From positions 1 through 64,000 of the forward strand of contig NZ_AUNB01000015.1 of NCBI RefSeq assembly GCF_000714545.1: 64,000 nucleotides of DNA, given 5' to 3'. Source of the DNA: Thioclava indica (GTDB lineage Bacteria; Pseudomonadota; Alphaproteobacteria; Rhodobacterales; Rhodobacteraceae). The translations under genes were made by a program, and so were the position numbers. The notes under the pieces were generated by a model. The model worked only from the letters and a program-made list of their open reading frames with translations, was not told where the DNA came from and ran no database searches. Positions 1-9,308 of this stretch are shown here, piece by piece. Within the stretch, counting starts at the first letter, position 1; each line of letters starts with the position of its first letter.

Positions 1-113
1 TCCCGAACGGATTCTTTGATACTTACAGCTAAATGGAGCCGGATAGACAAAGCCGGGCGATCAGGGTGTGTTCCGCCTTACGGGCGCGGCGGGCGGGTCA
101 TTTGTCTTGCGCA

Positions 114-872
114 TCAGGGCTTCGAGATTTGCGCCGCCGCCTTGCGCAGAAGATCTACGACGCCGGCAACATCAATCGTTTCATCAGGGTCGCCGGGCGG
201 GGCGATATGGGGCAGGAAGGGGCATGTCAGAACCGCCACGACCTCGTCATTGGAAGAATGGATCGGAACAGAAATATCGGTCACGCCCACAAGCTGTTTG
301 CTGGCGCGGGCATGATAGCCCTTCTCGCGGATTTCTGCGAAATCGCGGGTGATGTCGGGGGGGATGTTTTTCAGCCCGTAGGGCGGTGCGGCCAGCAGCT
401 GCGCGGCGCACTCGCCCTGCATGAACGCCAGCAAAGTCAGCCCCGAGCCTGTATGCAGCAAATCGAGAACCGCCCCAACGCGCAGGCGGAATTCCCAGAC
501 GGCGGGGCTGGAGGCATGTGCCACGACATGCGCCTGCGCCATATCCTCAATGACAAGATGCACCGATTGCCTGGAGGTCTTTGCGAACTCGTCCATCAGG
601 GGCTGCGCATTCATCACCAGACGGTGCAGCGGCGGGTAAGACGCCGCGAGGTGAAACAGCTTCATCGTCAGCGCGTAGCGATCCCCCTCAAACGACCGGC
701 TGACATAATTGCGCGCTACCAGCCGCTCGAGCATCCGGTAGATCTCGCTGGGGCTTTTGCCCAATTCCTTCACGATTTCGGATCGGGTCAAACCTCGGGG
801 GCAGACGGCGAGAAGTTCAAGAATATCAAGCCCTTTGTCGAGCGCGGGGGCCCGATAGCGTTGCTCCGTCAT
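114..872 (-). CDS. IclR family transcriptional regulator
   Basis: DNA-binding regulator of 252 residues with the IclR layout: an N-terminal winged helix-turn-helix (about residues 10-70, including TRSEIVKELGKSPSEIYRML) and a C-terminal effector-binding domain to the end. I chose the ATG at 872 (MTEQRYRAPALDKG) because homologues begin just before the ALDKGLDILE segment; the open frame runs on to 941 but adds an unlikely arginine-rich leader. It is divergent from the L-fucose operon, 144 bp away, so it probably controls that operon, as IclR proteins often do for neighbouring sugar-acid genes. The ligand is not evident; a pathway intermediate such as fuconate or its deoxy-keto product is a guess. 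Confidence 0.9.
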   Translation of the reverse strand: MTEQRYRAPALDKGLDILELLAVCPRGLTRSEIVKELGKSPSEIYRMLERLVARNYVSRSFEGDRYALTMKLFHLAASYPPLHRLVMNAQPLMDEFAKTSRQSVHLVIEDMAQAHVVAHASSPAVWEFRLRVGAVLDLLHTGSGLTLLAFMQGECAAQLLAAPPYGLKNIPPDITRDFAEIREKGYHARASKQLVGVTDISVPIHSSNDEVVAVLTCPFLPHIAPPGDPDETIDVAGVVDLLRKAAAQISKP

Positions 873-958
873 AGTCGTTTTCCCAAGCCCCTTGCGCTGA
901 TCGCATCTTGATGAAGTGCCGCAAGCCCGCGTGGAAATCAAGGGGCGAGAGAAAGAGA

Positions 959-987
959 TTGACCAAATAAGAACAATCTATTTATAT
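959..987 (+). promoter_or_regulatory. Putative sigma70 promoter of the L-fucose operon with overlapping inverted repeat
   Basis: TTGACC at 959-964 and TTATAT at 982-987 are separated by 17 bases, a good sigma70 arrangement, in the gap between the iclR-like gene and the first SDR gene. The spacer carries an inverted repeat, AAATA (965-969) and TATTT (979-983), which is a candidate site for the divergent IclR protein. A GGAGGA ribosome binding site follows at about 1004-1009. Confidence 0.5.
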
Positions 988-1016
988 ATGAACACCGCTA
1001 CAGGGAGGACTATGCC

Positions 1017-1760
1017 GTGAAGGACAAAACAATACTGATCACCGCCGCGGGCCAGGGAATGGGGCGCGCAAGCGCTATCGCCTGCGCCAATCTTGGTGCA
1101 AAGGTCATCGCCACGGACATCAACACCGATGCCCTCGCAACGCTCTCGGCGCAGCATCCCGCCATCACGACAGACTATCTTGATGTGCGTGACGGGCAGG
1201 CGATTATCGACATCGCGGCGCGCGTGGGGCCGCTGGACGGGCTGTTCAACTGCGCCGGCATGGTGCACAACGGCACGATCCTTGAGGTCTCCGATGAAGA
1301 CTGGGCGCTGAGTATCGACGTCAATATCACCTCGATGATGCGGATGTGTCGCGCCTTTCTGCCCGGCATGATCGAGCGCGCCAAGACCACCGGATCGGTG
1401 CCGATCCTGAACATGGCGTCTATGGCGTCTTCGATTAAGGGCTTTCCGTCGCGCGCTGTTTACGGCACCACGAAAGCCGCTGTCATCGGATTGACGAAAT
1501 CGATTGCTGCGGATTTCGTCGCGCAGGGCATCCGGTGCAACGCGCTGTGCCCGGGAACGGTCGACACACCCTCGTTGCGCGGCCGCATCAACAGCGCCCC
1601 CGACCCGGTACAAGCCGAAAAGAACTTCATCGCGCGCCAGCCGATGGGACGTCTGGCCACGGTCGACGATCTGACGCCGATGATCACCTACCTGCTATCG
1701 GACGCAAGCAGCTATGTGACCGGGCAGGCCTTTCTCGTCGATGGCGGGGTCACCATCTGA
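1017..1760 (+). CDS. SDR family oxidoreductase, probable 2-keto-3-deoxy-L-fuconate dehydrogenase
   Basis: NAD-dependent short-chain dehydrogenase of 247 residues. The cofactor motif is TAAGQGMG (residues 9-16) and the catalytic pair is Tyr149-x3-Lys153 (VYGTTKAA); it ends with the usual VDGGVTI. It starts at GTG: an ATG five bases upstream runs into a stop at once, and GGAGGA lies about 8 bases before the GTG. In the non-phosphorylating L-fucose route described in Xanthomonas, an SDR of this type oxidises 2-keto-3-deoxy-L-fuconate (KDF) to the 2,4-diketo acid. The gene is first in an operon with the hydrolase, the dehydratase and a second SDR, so that role fits. Specificity is inferred from context; related SDRs also oxidise 3-hydroxybutyrate or other hydroxy acids. 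Confidence 0.85.
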   Translation: MKDKTILITAAGQGMGRASAIACANLGAKVIATDINTDALATLSAQHPAITTDYLDVRDGQAIIDIAARVGPLDGLFNCAGMVHNGTILEVSDEDWALSIDVNITSMMRMCRAFLPGMIERAKTTGSVPILNMASMASSIKGFPSRAVYGTTKAAVIGLTKSIAADFVAQGIRCNALCPGTVDTPSLRGRINSAPDPVQAEKNFIARQPMGRLATVDDLTPMITYLLSDASSYVTGQAFLVDGGVTI

Positions 1761-1881
1761 CACCGCTTGAACGCGGCGTTGGGGCTGGCCGGATCGCCGC
1801 CGCAGCGCAGCTTTGTTCCACATAACAACACCACGGGGCCGGTCACCGCAGACCGCGTCCCATATCAGGAGACCGCCTCTC

Positions 1882-2742
1882 ATGAAATTCTTGCGTTATG
1901 GCCCGGCAGGGCAGGAAAAACCCGGATTGCTGGATCAGGACGGCAATGTGCGCGATCTCAGCGCCCATATCCCCGATCTGGCGGGCTCTGCACTGGCCCC
2001 CGAAACCCTTGCAAAACTCGCCGCACTTGATGTCACGACCCTGCCAAAGGTCGATGGCGTGGCGCAGAAAGACCTGCGCCTTGGTCCCTGCGTGGGCGCG
2101 ACCGGCAAATTCATCTGCATCGGCCTGAACTATGCCGACCACGCCGCTGAAACGGGCGCGGCGATCCCGTCAGAACCGGTGATCTTTAACAAATGGACTT
2201 CGGCCATTGTCGGACCCGATGACGATGTGCAAATCCCGCGCGACTCGGTGAAAACCGATTGGGAGGTCGAGCTGGGTGTCGTGATCGGCAAAGGCGGCTC
2301 TTACATCGACGAGGCAGACGCGCTGTCCCATGTCGCCGGCTTTTGCGTCATCAACGATGTGTCGGAGCGCGAGTTCCAGATCGAGCGCGAAGGCACCTGG
2401 GACAAGGGCAAGGGCTGTGACACCTTCGGCCCGACCGGCCCGTGGCTGGTAACCCCCGATGAGGTCGGCGATTTCGACAATCTTGCGATGTGGCTGGAGG
2501 TCGATGGCAAGCGCTATCAGAACGGCTCGACCGCCACGATGGTTTACAAGGTGCCCTTCCTGATCGCCTATTGCTCGCGTTTCATGTCATTGCAACCCGG
2601 TGACATCATCTCGACGGGTACGCCTCCGGGCGTTGGCATGGGCCAGACCCCGCAGGTCTATCTGAAGGGCGGCGAGGTGATGCGCCTTGGAATTGAGGGC
2701 CTGGGCGAGCAGACCCAGCGCGTCCTTGAGGCTGTGAAATGA
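1882..2742 (+). CDS. Fumarylacetoacetate hydrolase family protein, probable 2,4-diketo-3-deoxy-L-fuconate hydrolase
   Basis: Protein of 286 residues in the FAH family. Family metal-site segments are visible: DWEVELGVVIG near residues 126-136, and the EREFQIEREGTWDKGKG stretch followed by GPTGPW. The ATG at 1882 has CAGGAGA a few bases upstream; the longer frame from 1813 lacks such support. In the L-fucose pathway this family cleaves 2,4-diketo-3-deoxy-L-fuconate to pyruvate and L-lactate, which would complete the route without a phosphorylated intermediate. Its stop overlaps the start of the dehydratase gene in an ATGA junction, a sign of translational coupling. The assignment to this diketo acid rests on the neighbours. 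Confidence 0.85.
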   Translation: MKFLRYGPAGQEKPGLLDQDGNVRDLSAHIPDLAGSALAPETLAKLAALDVTTLPKVDGVAQKDLRLGPCVGATGKFICIGLNYADHAAETGAAIPSEPVIFNKWTSAIVGPDDDVQIPRDSVKTDWEVELGVVIGKGGSYIDEADALSHVAGFCVINDVSEREFQIEREGTWDKGKGCDTFGPTGPWLVTPDEVGDFDNLAMWLEVDGKRYQNGSTATMVYKVPFLIAYCSRFMSLQPGDIISTGTPPGVGMGQTPQVYLKGGEVMRLGIEGLGEQTQRVLEAVK

Positions 2743-4019
2743 GCAAGATCACCGGCCTTCGCACCCTCGATATCCGCTTTCCGACATCGGCCTCGCTGGA
2801 CGGGTCAGACGCGATGAACCCCGATCCGGACTATTCGGCGGCCTATGTAATTCTGGAGACCGACGGAGCGCATGAAGGCCATGGTCTGACATTTACGATT
2901 GGCCGGGGGAACGAGATTTGCACCGCAGCGATTGCTGCGCTGCGCCCCCTGCTGGTCGGTCTGGATACCGAATGGATCGCCGCGGATATGGGCCGCTTCT
3001 GGCGCCATGTCACCTCGGACAGCCAGTTACGCTGGATCGGGCCGGATAAGGGCGCGATCCATCTGGCCACAGGCGCAGTGGTGAATGCCGCTTGGGACCT
3101 GTGGGCGAAAGAGGCCGGAAAACCCGTCTGGCAACTGGTGGCCGATATGACGCCCGAAGAATTGGTACGTTGCATCGATTTCCGCTATCTCACCGATTGC
3201 ATCACGCCCGAATGGGCGCTGGATTTCCTGACCAAGGCCGCTGCGGGCAAAGCCGGACGGATCGAAACCCTCAAGGCCGAGGGCTATCCCTGCTACACCA
3301 CCTCGGCGGGCTGGCTTGGCTATGACGACGCCAAACTGCGCCGCCTGTGTCGTGAAGCGCTCGCCGCGGGCTTCCAACATATCAAGATGAAAGTCGGTCG
3401 CGATCTTCAAGATGACATCCGCCGCTTGAGCATCGTGCGCGATGAATGTGGACCGGATGTGACGCTGATGATCGACGCCAATCAGGTCTGGGAGGTGGAT
3501 CAGGCGATTGACTGGGTGAACCAGCTTGCGTTTGCCAACCCGTGGTTCATCGAGGAACCCACAAGCCCCGACGATATCGAAGGCCATCGCAAGATCCGCG
3601 AGGCTGTCGCCACCGTGCAGGTCGCGACGGGCGAGATGTGCCAGAACCGCATCATCTTCAAGCAGTTGATCATGCGCGGCGCGATTGACGTGGTGCAGAT
3701 CGACAGTTGCCGGATGGGCGGCTTGAACGAGGTTCTGGCGGTCATGCTGATGGCGGCGAAATACGATCTCAAGGTCTGCCCCCATGCGGGCGGCGTGGGT
3801 CTGTGCGAATATGTGCAGCACATGTCGATGATTGATTACCTGTGCATCGCAGGTACCCGCGAAGGCCGGGTGATCGAGTTTGTCGACCACCTGCACGAGC
3901 ATTTCCTCGACCCCTGCACCATCCGCAATGCCGCCTATATGCCCCCCTCGCTGCCGGGGTTTTCCATCGAGATGAAACCGGCATCTTTGCGCGATTATGA
4001 ATTCAAGGAGCACGGTTGA
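2739..4019 (+). CDS. L-fuconate dehydratase
   Basis: Enolase-superfamily dehydratase of 426 residues, very similar along its whole length to the characterised Xanthomonas L-fuconate dehydratase (shared landmarks include RFPTSxxLDGSDAMNPDPDYSAAY at the N terminus). Visible active-site elements are the KxK base motif at Lys216-Met-Lys218, the metal-ligand segments around Asp246 (MIDANQ), FIEEP and TGE, and His349 in PHAGGVGL. It removes water from L-fuconate to give 2-keto-3-deoxy-L-fuconate, using Mg2+. It is the most specific marker in this operon and fixes the pathway as L-fucose (or a related 6-deoxy sugar such as L-galactose or D-arabinose derivatives) oxidation. It is translationally coupled to the hydrolase upstream and abuts the next gene. 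Confidence 0.93.
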   Translation: MSKITGLRTLDIRFPTSASLDGSDAMNPDPDYSAAYVILETDGAHEGHGLTFTIGRGNEICTAAIAALRPLLVGLDTEWIAADMGRFWRHVTSDSQLRWIGPDKGAIHLATGAVVNAAWDLWAKEAGKPVWQLVADMTPEELVRCIDFRYLTDCITPEWALDFLTKAAAGKAGRIETLKAEGYPCYTTSAGWLGYDDAKLRRLCREALAAGFQHIKMKVGRDLQDDIRRLSIVRDECGPDVTLMIDANQVWEVDQAIDWVNQLAFANPWFIEEPTSPDDIEGHRKIREAVATVQVATGEMCQNRIIFKQLIMRGAIDVVQIDSCRMGGLNEVLAVMLMAAKYDLKVCPHAGGVGLCEYVQHMSMIDYLCIAGTREGRVIEFVDHLHEHFLDPCTIRNAAYMPPSLPGFSIEMKPASLRDYEFKEHG

Positions 4020-4796
<777 letters not shown>

Positions 4797-4887
4797 ACCG
4801 CCCCAAGGCTTCGCCCCGAAAACAGCTCCGCCCTGAACGAGCCTTTCTCCCCAAAGCGTGTTCGCAATGCCCTGCAAAACTCACGGA

Positions 4888-7503
4888 ATGTCAATTCCTG
4901 CGCGCATCAGCTGGCTGCGCCGCCGCGTGTTTGCGCGGGGCGGCGAGATCGGTTTTCTACTGCTGGCGATTCTGGTCGGCGCACTTGCAGGTGTCGTGGT
5001 CAGCGTCATCAGCTTTCTGTCCCATCTACTGCACAGCCAGTTCTATGGAGTCGATCTCAAAGCCGGGCTGAGCGGGTCCGATCTGCAAGCGCATTGGAAG
5101 ATGATTGCCGTTCCGGTGGCGGGCGGGTTGTTGACCAGCCTGATCCTGCACCTGCGCCGCAGACGCGGCAGCATCGTCGATCCGGTCGAAGCGAATGCGC
5201 TATATGGCGGACGGATGTCGATGACGGATAGTATCGGGGTAACATTGCAGAACCTTGCGTCGAACGGCTTTGGTCTCTCGGCGGGGCTGGAGGCGGCGTA
5301 TACACAGGTCGCTTCGGGCCTCGCCTCCAAGCTGGCGCTGAAACTGAAGCTGCGGCGCGAAGATGTGCGGGTTCTGGTGGGCTGCGGGTCGGCGGGGGCG
5401 ATCGGTGCGGCCATCACCGGCACGCTGATTTCACAGGCGCTTTCGGGGCATGCCTTTGCCATCGAGATCGACGCGGTCGGGGCGATTTCCGCCTTTGATT
5501 TCCTGCCCGCGCTCGGCTTGGGCGTCACCTGCGCCGCGCTAGGCATTCTGGTAATGATGACCGTGGTCTGGACCGAGCGCCTGGCCTCAAAAAGCCGCAT
5601 CCCGATATGGCTGCGCCCTGCGACGGGTGGCATTCTGGTCGGTGGGCTGGCGATCATAACCCCCGAGATCCTGTCCTCCGGACACGGCGCGATGCACCTC
5701 AATCTGGAAAACGCCGCCCCCTGGTCTGCGCTGTTGATGCTGTTTGTTCTCAAGGCGCTTGGCTCGGCGATCACCATTGGCTCGGGCTTTCGCGGCGGGC
5801 TGTTTTTTGCCTCGCTTTTGCTGGGGGCGCTGGTGGGAAAGATCGCCGCCGTACCGCTGGAATGGCTGATGCCGGGCATGTTGTCGCCCACCGCGATGGC
5901 CGTCATCGGGATGAGTGCCTTTGGCACCGCCGTCGTCGGCGGGCCTTTGTCGATGACGTTTCTGGCGCTGGAGCTGACGGGAGAATTTCCGATCACCGCG
6001 CTGACGCTGGCGGCGACGATCACGTCCTCGATGGTAGTGCGCCAGACATTTGGATATTCCTTTTCGACATGGCGGTTCCATCTGCGCGGCAAGTCGATCC
6101 GCAGCGCCCATGATATCGGCTGGATCCGCAATTTGACGGTGGGGCGGCTGATGCGTGCCGATGTGCGCGCCGCGCCGGACCCCAGCGACGCGCTGTCCGA
6201 TTTCTTTCTGCATCAAGGCAACGTATTGTTGCCCGAGATGAATGCCAGACAAGCGGCGCGGTTGTTCGAAACAAACCACGCGGATGTGGCCGCCCCGCCC
6301 GCAGCGGGCGAACAGGCGTATATGGCCCGTGTTATGGCCGTAACCCCCGCCTCCCCTGATGTGACCGCCGAGTTGCGCGATCGGTTGAAACCGGTCCCCG
6401 GCGGCATCTTTGAAATGGGTGCGCGCAAGTCGACCTTTGTATCCGATTTCGACAGCCCCCGTCGCAAAGTCAAACTGCGTCCCTTCCTGATGTCACCCGT
6501 TAGCGTGACCAATGCCGATTACGCCCGTTTTGTTGCCGCCACAGGCTATCAAACCGTGGCCGAGCAAGAAGGCTGGAGCTTTGTCTTTCACCTGATGCTC
6601 GACACGCCCGAGGCGTGGCCGGTGACGCCGCCGGGGCTGCCATGGTGGCGCAAGGTGGATGGGGCCTGTTGGTCGGCGCCCGAGGGCATTGGCACGGATA
6701 CCGCCGGCAGAGAAGACCACCCCGTCACGCATATCGCGTGGTATGACGCCCTGGCTTATTGCCGCTGGTCGGGGCTGCGCCTGCCCACCGAAGCCGAATG
6801 GGAACGCGCCGCGCGCGGTGGTTTGGCCAAGCAGAAGTTTCCCTGGGGCAACGAGATGATGCCGGGCGGGGCCTATGCCATGAACACGTTTCAAGGTGAT
6901 TTCCCGACCCGCAACAGCGCCGAAGACGGCCGGGCCGGAACCGCTCCGGTAAACGCGTTTCGCCCGAACGGCTATGGCATGTTCAACATGACGGGCAATG
7001 TGTGGGAATGGGTTGGCGATCGCTTTGGCCCCCGCCCCCCGACCGGCCGCTTGCCCGAGTTTGACCCGCGCGGCCCTGACACAGGAACCGCCCGCGTTCA
7101 GCGTGGCGGATCTTTTCTGTGCCATGTCAGCTATTGCGACCGCTACCATGTGCATTCCCGAACGCGCAATGACCCCGACAGCTCCACCGCCAATTGCGGG
7201 TTTCGCGTCGCCTGCGACAGCGCCGGGGGGGGGGCGTGTAGCCCCGGCGGTATCATCAAGTTGTTGTCTTATGCTGAGAAATTGGCGATTTGCGTCAGCT
7301 CACGGGGCGAGTTCACCCGCGTATTTGTCCCCCTGACGACATGCATCCGCTCGGTTCTGGCGGAAGGGTGTTGCGTTCATCTTATGGCGGCGGGGGCGGG
7401 ACAGGTTCGCGGTTTCCTCATGGATAGCCAGGAACCTCTGAGCTTGGCGCGAGAATTTGAACCGGCCCTGTATCTTCTCCCGTTTTCGCGTCGGCCTGTG
7501 TGA
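4888..7503 (+). CDS. ClC chloride channel/antiporter fused to formylglycine-generating enzyme (SUMF1-type)
   Basis: One uninterrupted frame encodes two proteins that are normally separate. Residues 1 to about 390 form a ClC voltage-gated chloride channel/antiporter core: a GLSAGLEAA segment at the place of the usual GREGP gate, GSGFRGGLF with GALVG near residue 298, and GMSAFGTAVVGGPLS. A linker (about 400-425, LTVGRLMRADV) looks like the start of a lost CBS domain. Residues 500-780 form a complete FGE-sulfatase domain beginning VPGGIFEMG, with NMTGNVWEWVGD, and ending GGSFLCHVSYCDRY; Cys745 and Cys750 match the two copper-binding cysteines of human SUMF1. FGE oxidises a sulfatase cysteine to formylglycine. 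The last 87 residues follow a run of ten G bases and may be a frameshift product. Starts at 4858 (GTG) or 4867 are also possible. Confidence 0.8.
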   Translation: MSIPARISWLRRRVFARGGEIGFLLLAILVGALAGVVVSVISFLSHLLHSQFYGVDLKAGLSGSDLQAHWKMIAVPVAGGLLTSLILHLRRRRGSIVDPVEANALYGGRMSMTDSIGVTLQNLASNGFGLSAGLEAAYTQVASGLASKLALKLKLRREDVRVLVGCGSAGAIGAAITGTLISQALSGHAFAIEIDAVGAISAFDFLPALGLGVTCAALGILVMMTVVWTERLASKSRIPIWLRPATGGILVGGLAIITPEILSSGHGAMHLNLENAAPWSALLMLFVLKALGSAITIGSGFRGGLFFASLLLGALVGKIAAVPLEWLMPGMLSPTAMAVIGMSAFGTAVVGGPLSMTFLALELTGEFPITALTLAATITSSMVVRQTFGYSFSTWRFHLRGKSIRSAHDIGWIRNLTVGRLMRADVRAAPDPSDALSDFFLHQGNVLLPEMNARQAARLFETNHADVAAPPAAGEQAYMARVMAVTPASPDVTAELRDRLKPVPGGIFEMGARKSTFVSDFDSPRRKVKLRPFLMSPVSVTNADYARFVAATGYQTVAEQEGWSFVFHLMLDTPEAWPVTPPGLPWWRKVDGACWSAPEGIGTDTAGREDHPVTHIAWYDALAYCRWSGLRLPTEAEWERAARGGLAKQKFPWGNEMMPGGAYAMNTFQGDFPTRNSAEDGRAGTAPVNAFRPNGYGMFNMTGNVWEWVGDRFGPRPPTGRLPEFDPRGPDTGTARVQRGGSFLCHVSYCDRYHVHSRTRNDPDSSTANCGFRVACDSAGGGACSPGGIIKLLSYAEKLAICVSSRGEFTRVFVPLTTCIRSVLAEGCCVHLMAAGAGQVRGFLMDSQEPLSLAREFEPALYLLPFSRRPV
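7225..7234 (+). repeat. Ten-base poly-G tract in the 3' end of the ClC-FGE gene
   Basis: Ten consecutive G residues lie immediately after the conserved end of the FGE domain (GFRVACDSA). One more G would place a TAG stop four codons later, giving a C terminus of normal FGE length. As written, the frame continues for about 87 residues of low family resemblance. The tract is therefore either a sequencing slip, a recent frameshift, or a slippage-prone switch. Confidence 0.6.
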
Positions 7504-7823
7504 GGTTCTGCCGCAATCACGCGCTCGAGCGGGGACAACACAACACGCAGCGTGCCCACCACCGCAATCGCGATGGCCGTTCCGCCAAGCCTGCCAGGAA
7601 TACCGTTTACGCCTGATTTTATGCGCCATGCTACAACATCCTGAAAAGTCCAGACCGCATCAATGTCAGCGGTGGCACGATCGCTGCAACAATGTCCTGC
7701 TTTGCCTGACGCAGCTAAGTCTGTGACTAAGCAACGCTAAGTCAGGGTACACTTTCTTTTGCGCGAGATCGGTCGCACACTCTTTAAAATGACCAGTGCC
7801 GACTCGCCCAAGGAGAAACCCCC
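7504..7823. other. Intergenic region between the ClC-FGE gene and the Rieske gene
   Basis: No supported gene. A short open frame on the plus strand (7457-7726) overlaps the fusion gene and has no recognisable content. The last 40 bases before the Rieske gene hold the AAGGAGAAA ribosome binding site (about 7810-7818). I see no clear terminator. Confidence 0.5.
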
Positions 7824-8990
7824 ATGCCCAAGAACCATGTAGACCCGATTGCCGCCCTGCGGGACAGCACCACGGTCCCGTTTGAACGCGCGCGGGCTAT
7901 GCCGACCGAGGTTTATACATCTCCAGCTTTCGTAGAAGCCGAGCTGGAGCAGATCTTTAGCAAAGACTGGTACTGCGTGGGGCGCGCGGATTCACTGGCG
8001 AATCCCGGTGATTATGTGTCTGCTGAACTGGCCGGTCAGCCGATTGTTGTGTTGCGCGATCGCGAGGGCACCTTGCGCGCGATGAGCAACGTCTGCCTGC
8101 ACCGCATGTCGACCCTGCTGCACGGGCGTGGCAACGCCAAAACCATCGTGTGTCCCTATCACGCATGGACGTATAATCTGGATGGTAAGCTGCGCGGTGC
8201 CCCTGCGATGACGAAGAACGAAGGGTTTTGCAAAGACCAGTACCGGTTGCCACAGGTGCGGTGCGAGGAATGGCTCGGCTGGGTCTTTGTCTGTCTCGAC
8301 CCAGACGCGGCACCGGTCGCCGATCAACTGTCGGAAGTGGCGCAGATGATCTCGGGGTATGACATGGCGAACTACTCAGAGTCGTTCTACGAAGAGCACG
8401 TCTGGGACACCAACTGGAAGGTGCTGGCCGAGAATTTCATGGAAAGCTATCACCTGCCCGTCTGCCATGCAGGTACGATTGGCGGGCTGTCCAAGCTCGA
8501 GGACATGATCTGCCCGCCGGGCCGCCCGGCCTTTAATTTCCACACCATTCTGAAAGAGGAATCGCTTCGTATCGCGATGGCGCATCCTGAAAAGAATGAC
8601 CGTTTGAAGGGCGACGAGCGGCGCACAACCTATCTCCTGGCCCTTTATCCAAGCCTGATGATCACGCTCACACCGGGCTACTTCTGGTACATATCACTGC
8701 ACCCTAAGGGACCCGGGCAGGTTCACATCCGATTTGGTGGCGGCATGTCCAATGATTTCGCCGACGACCCGGACACGGACGAGGTTTTTGCCCAACTCAA
8801 AACCCTGCTTGATGACGTGAATGTCGAGGATCGCGGCTGCACGGAAAAAGTATATCGTGGCCTGTGTTCAGACGCAGCGATCCCTGGCCATCTCAGCCAT
8901 CTGGAACGGCCAAACTATGATTTCGCGCAATACCTGATGGCAAGAATTGACGCAGGACAGGCACAGCAAAACGGCCCATCCACGCATTAG
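7824..8990 (+). CDS. Rieske [2Fe-2S] ring-hydroxylating/demethylating oxygenase, catalytic subunit
   Basis: Catalytic alpha subunit of a Rieske non-haem iron oxygenase, 388 residues. The Rieske cluster ligands are Cys91-x-His93 and Cys110-x2-His113 (CPYHAW). The mononuclear iron site is visible as NFMESYHLPVCH, with His210 and His215. The domain order and the NxMExYH context resemble the quaternary-amine oxygenases (GbcA, CntA) more than classical aromatic dioxygenases, so an N-demethylation or hydroxylation of a betaine-like compound is possible. No reductase or ferredoxin gene is adjacent; electron supply must come from elsewhere. It stands alone, with AAGGAGAAA upstream. The substrate is unknown. 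Confidence 0.85.
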   Translation: MPKNHVDPIAALRDSTTVPFERARAMPTEVYTSPAFVEAELEQIFSKDWYCVGRADSLANPGDYVSAELAGQPIVVLRDREGTLRAMSNVCLHRMSTLLHGRGNAKTIVCPYHAWTYNLDGKLRGAPAMTKNEGFCKDQYRLPQVRCEEWLGWVFVCLDPDAAPVADQLSEVAQMISGYDMANYSESFYEEHVWDTNWKVLAENFMESYHLPVCHAGTIGGLSKLEDMICPPGRPAFNFHTILKEESLRIAMAHPEKNDRLKGDERRTTYLLALYPSLMITLTPGYFWYISLHPKGPGQVHIRFGGGMSNDFADDPDTDEVFAQLKTLLDDVNVEDRGCTEKVYRGLCSDAAIPGHLSHLERPNYDFAQYLMARIDAGQAQQNGPSTH

Positions 8991-9308
8991 CCCCTTTAGC
9001 CCCCGCGAGGGGAGTGCCGCGTTGTTCCGTGCCATTTGTGACGCTCATTTTGGTGGGAGGTCCGGCGGCCATTTCAGCGCTGCAATCGTTCCAAAGGTTG
9101 AAAGCACCGGTGCGGGCATCGCGGTGTGAGGTTGCGCAGAGATTTCTGTCTTTGCGTGACCAGATCAACCTGATTTCCCACCTTCGCCGACATCACGCTG
9201 CGCGCCCATGAAGGAAAGACGCCTTACGTCGTGCTTAGGGAAAAGCTATAATGCGTAAACAGGATGTCTCACGGGTCACCGCACCTTACATTGGCACAGG
9301 GAAACAGC
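8991..9308. other. Intergenic region with a possible terminator and the usp promoter
   Basis: No supported gene. A CCCCT...AGGGG inverted repeat at about 8992-9014 could end the Rieske transcript but has no T run. A promoter candidate for the stress-protein gene lies at 9224-9252. Confidence 0.4.
9224..9252 (+). promoter_or_regulatory. Putative sigma70 promoter of the universal stress protein gene
   Basis: TTACGT at 9224-9229 and a perfect TATAAT at 9247-9252 are 17 bases apart, 57 bases upstream of the ATG at 9309. I looked for an FNR-type TTGAT-N4-ATCAA site here and did not find one. Confidence 0.45.

Noticed and set aside
33-911. Long plus-strand frame opposite the iclR-type gene
   Set aside because: Antisense to a well-supported IclR regulator; composition (many Arg, His, Gln) is typical of a shadow frame.
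3027-4013. 328-codon minus-strand frame
   Set aside because: Antisense to L-fuconate dehydratase.
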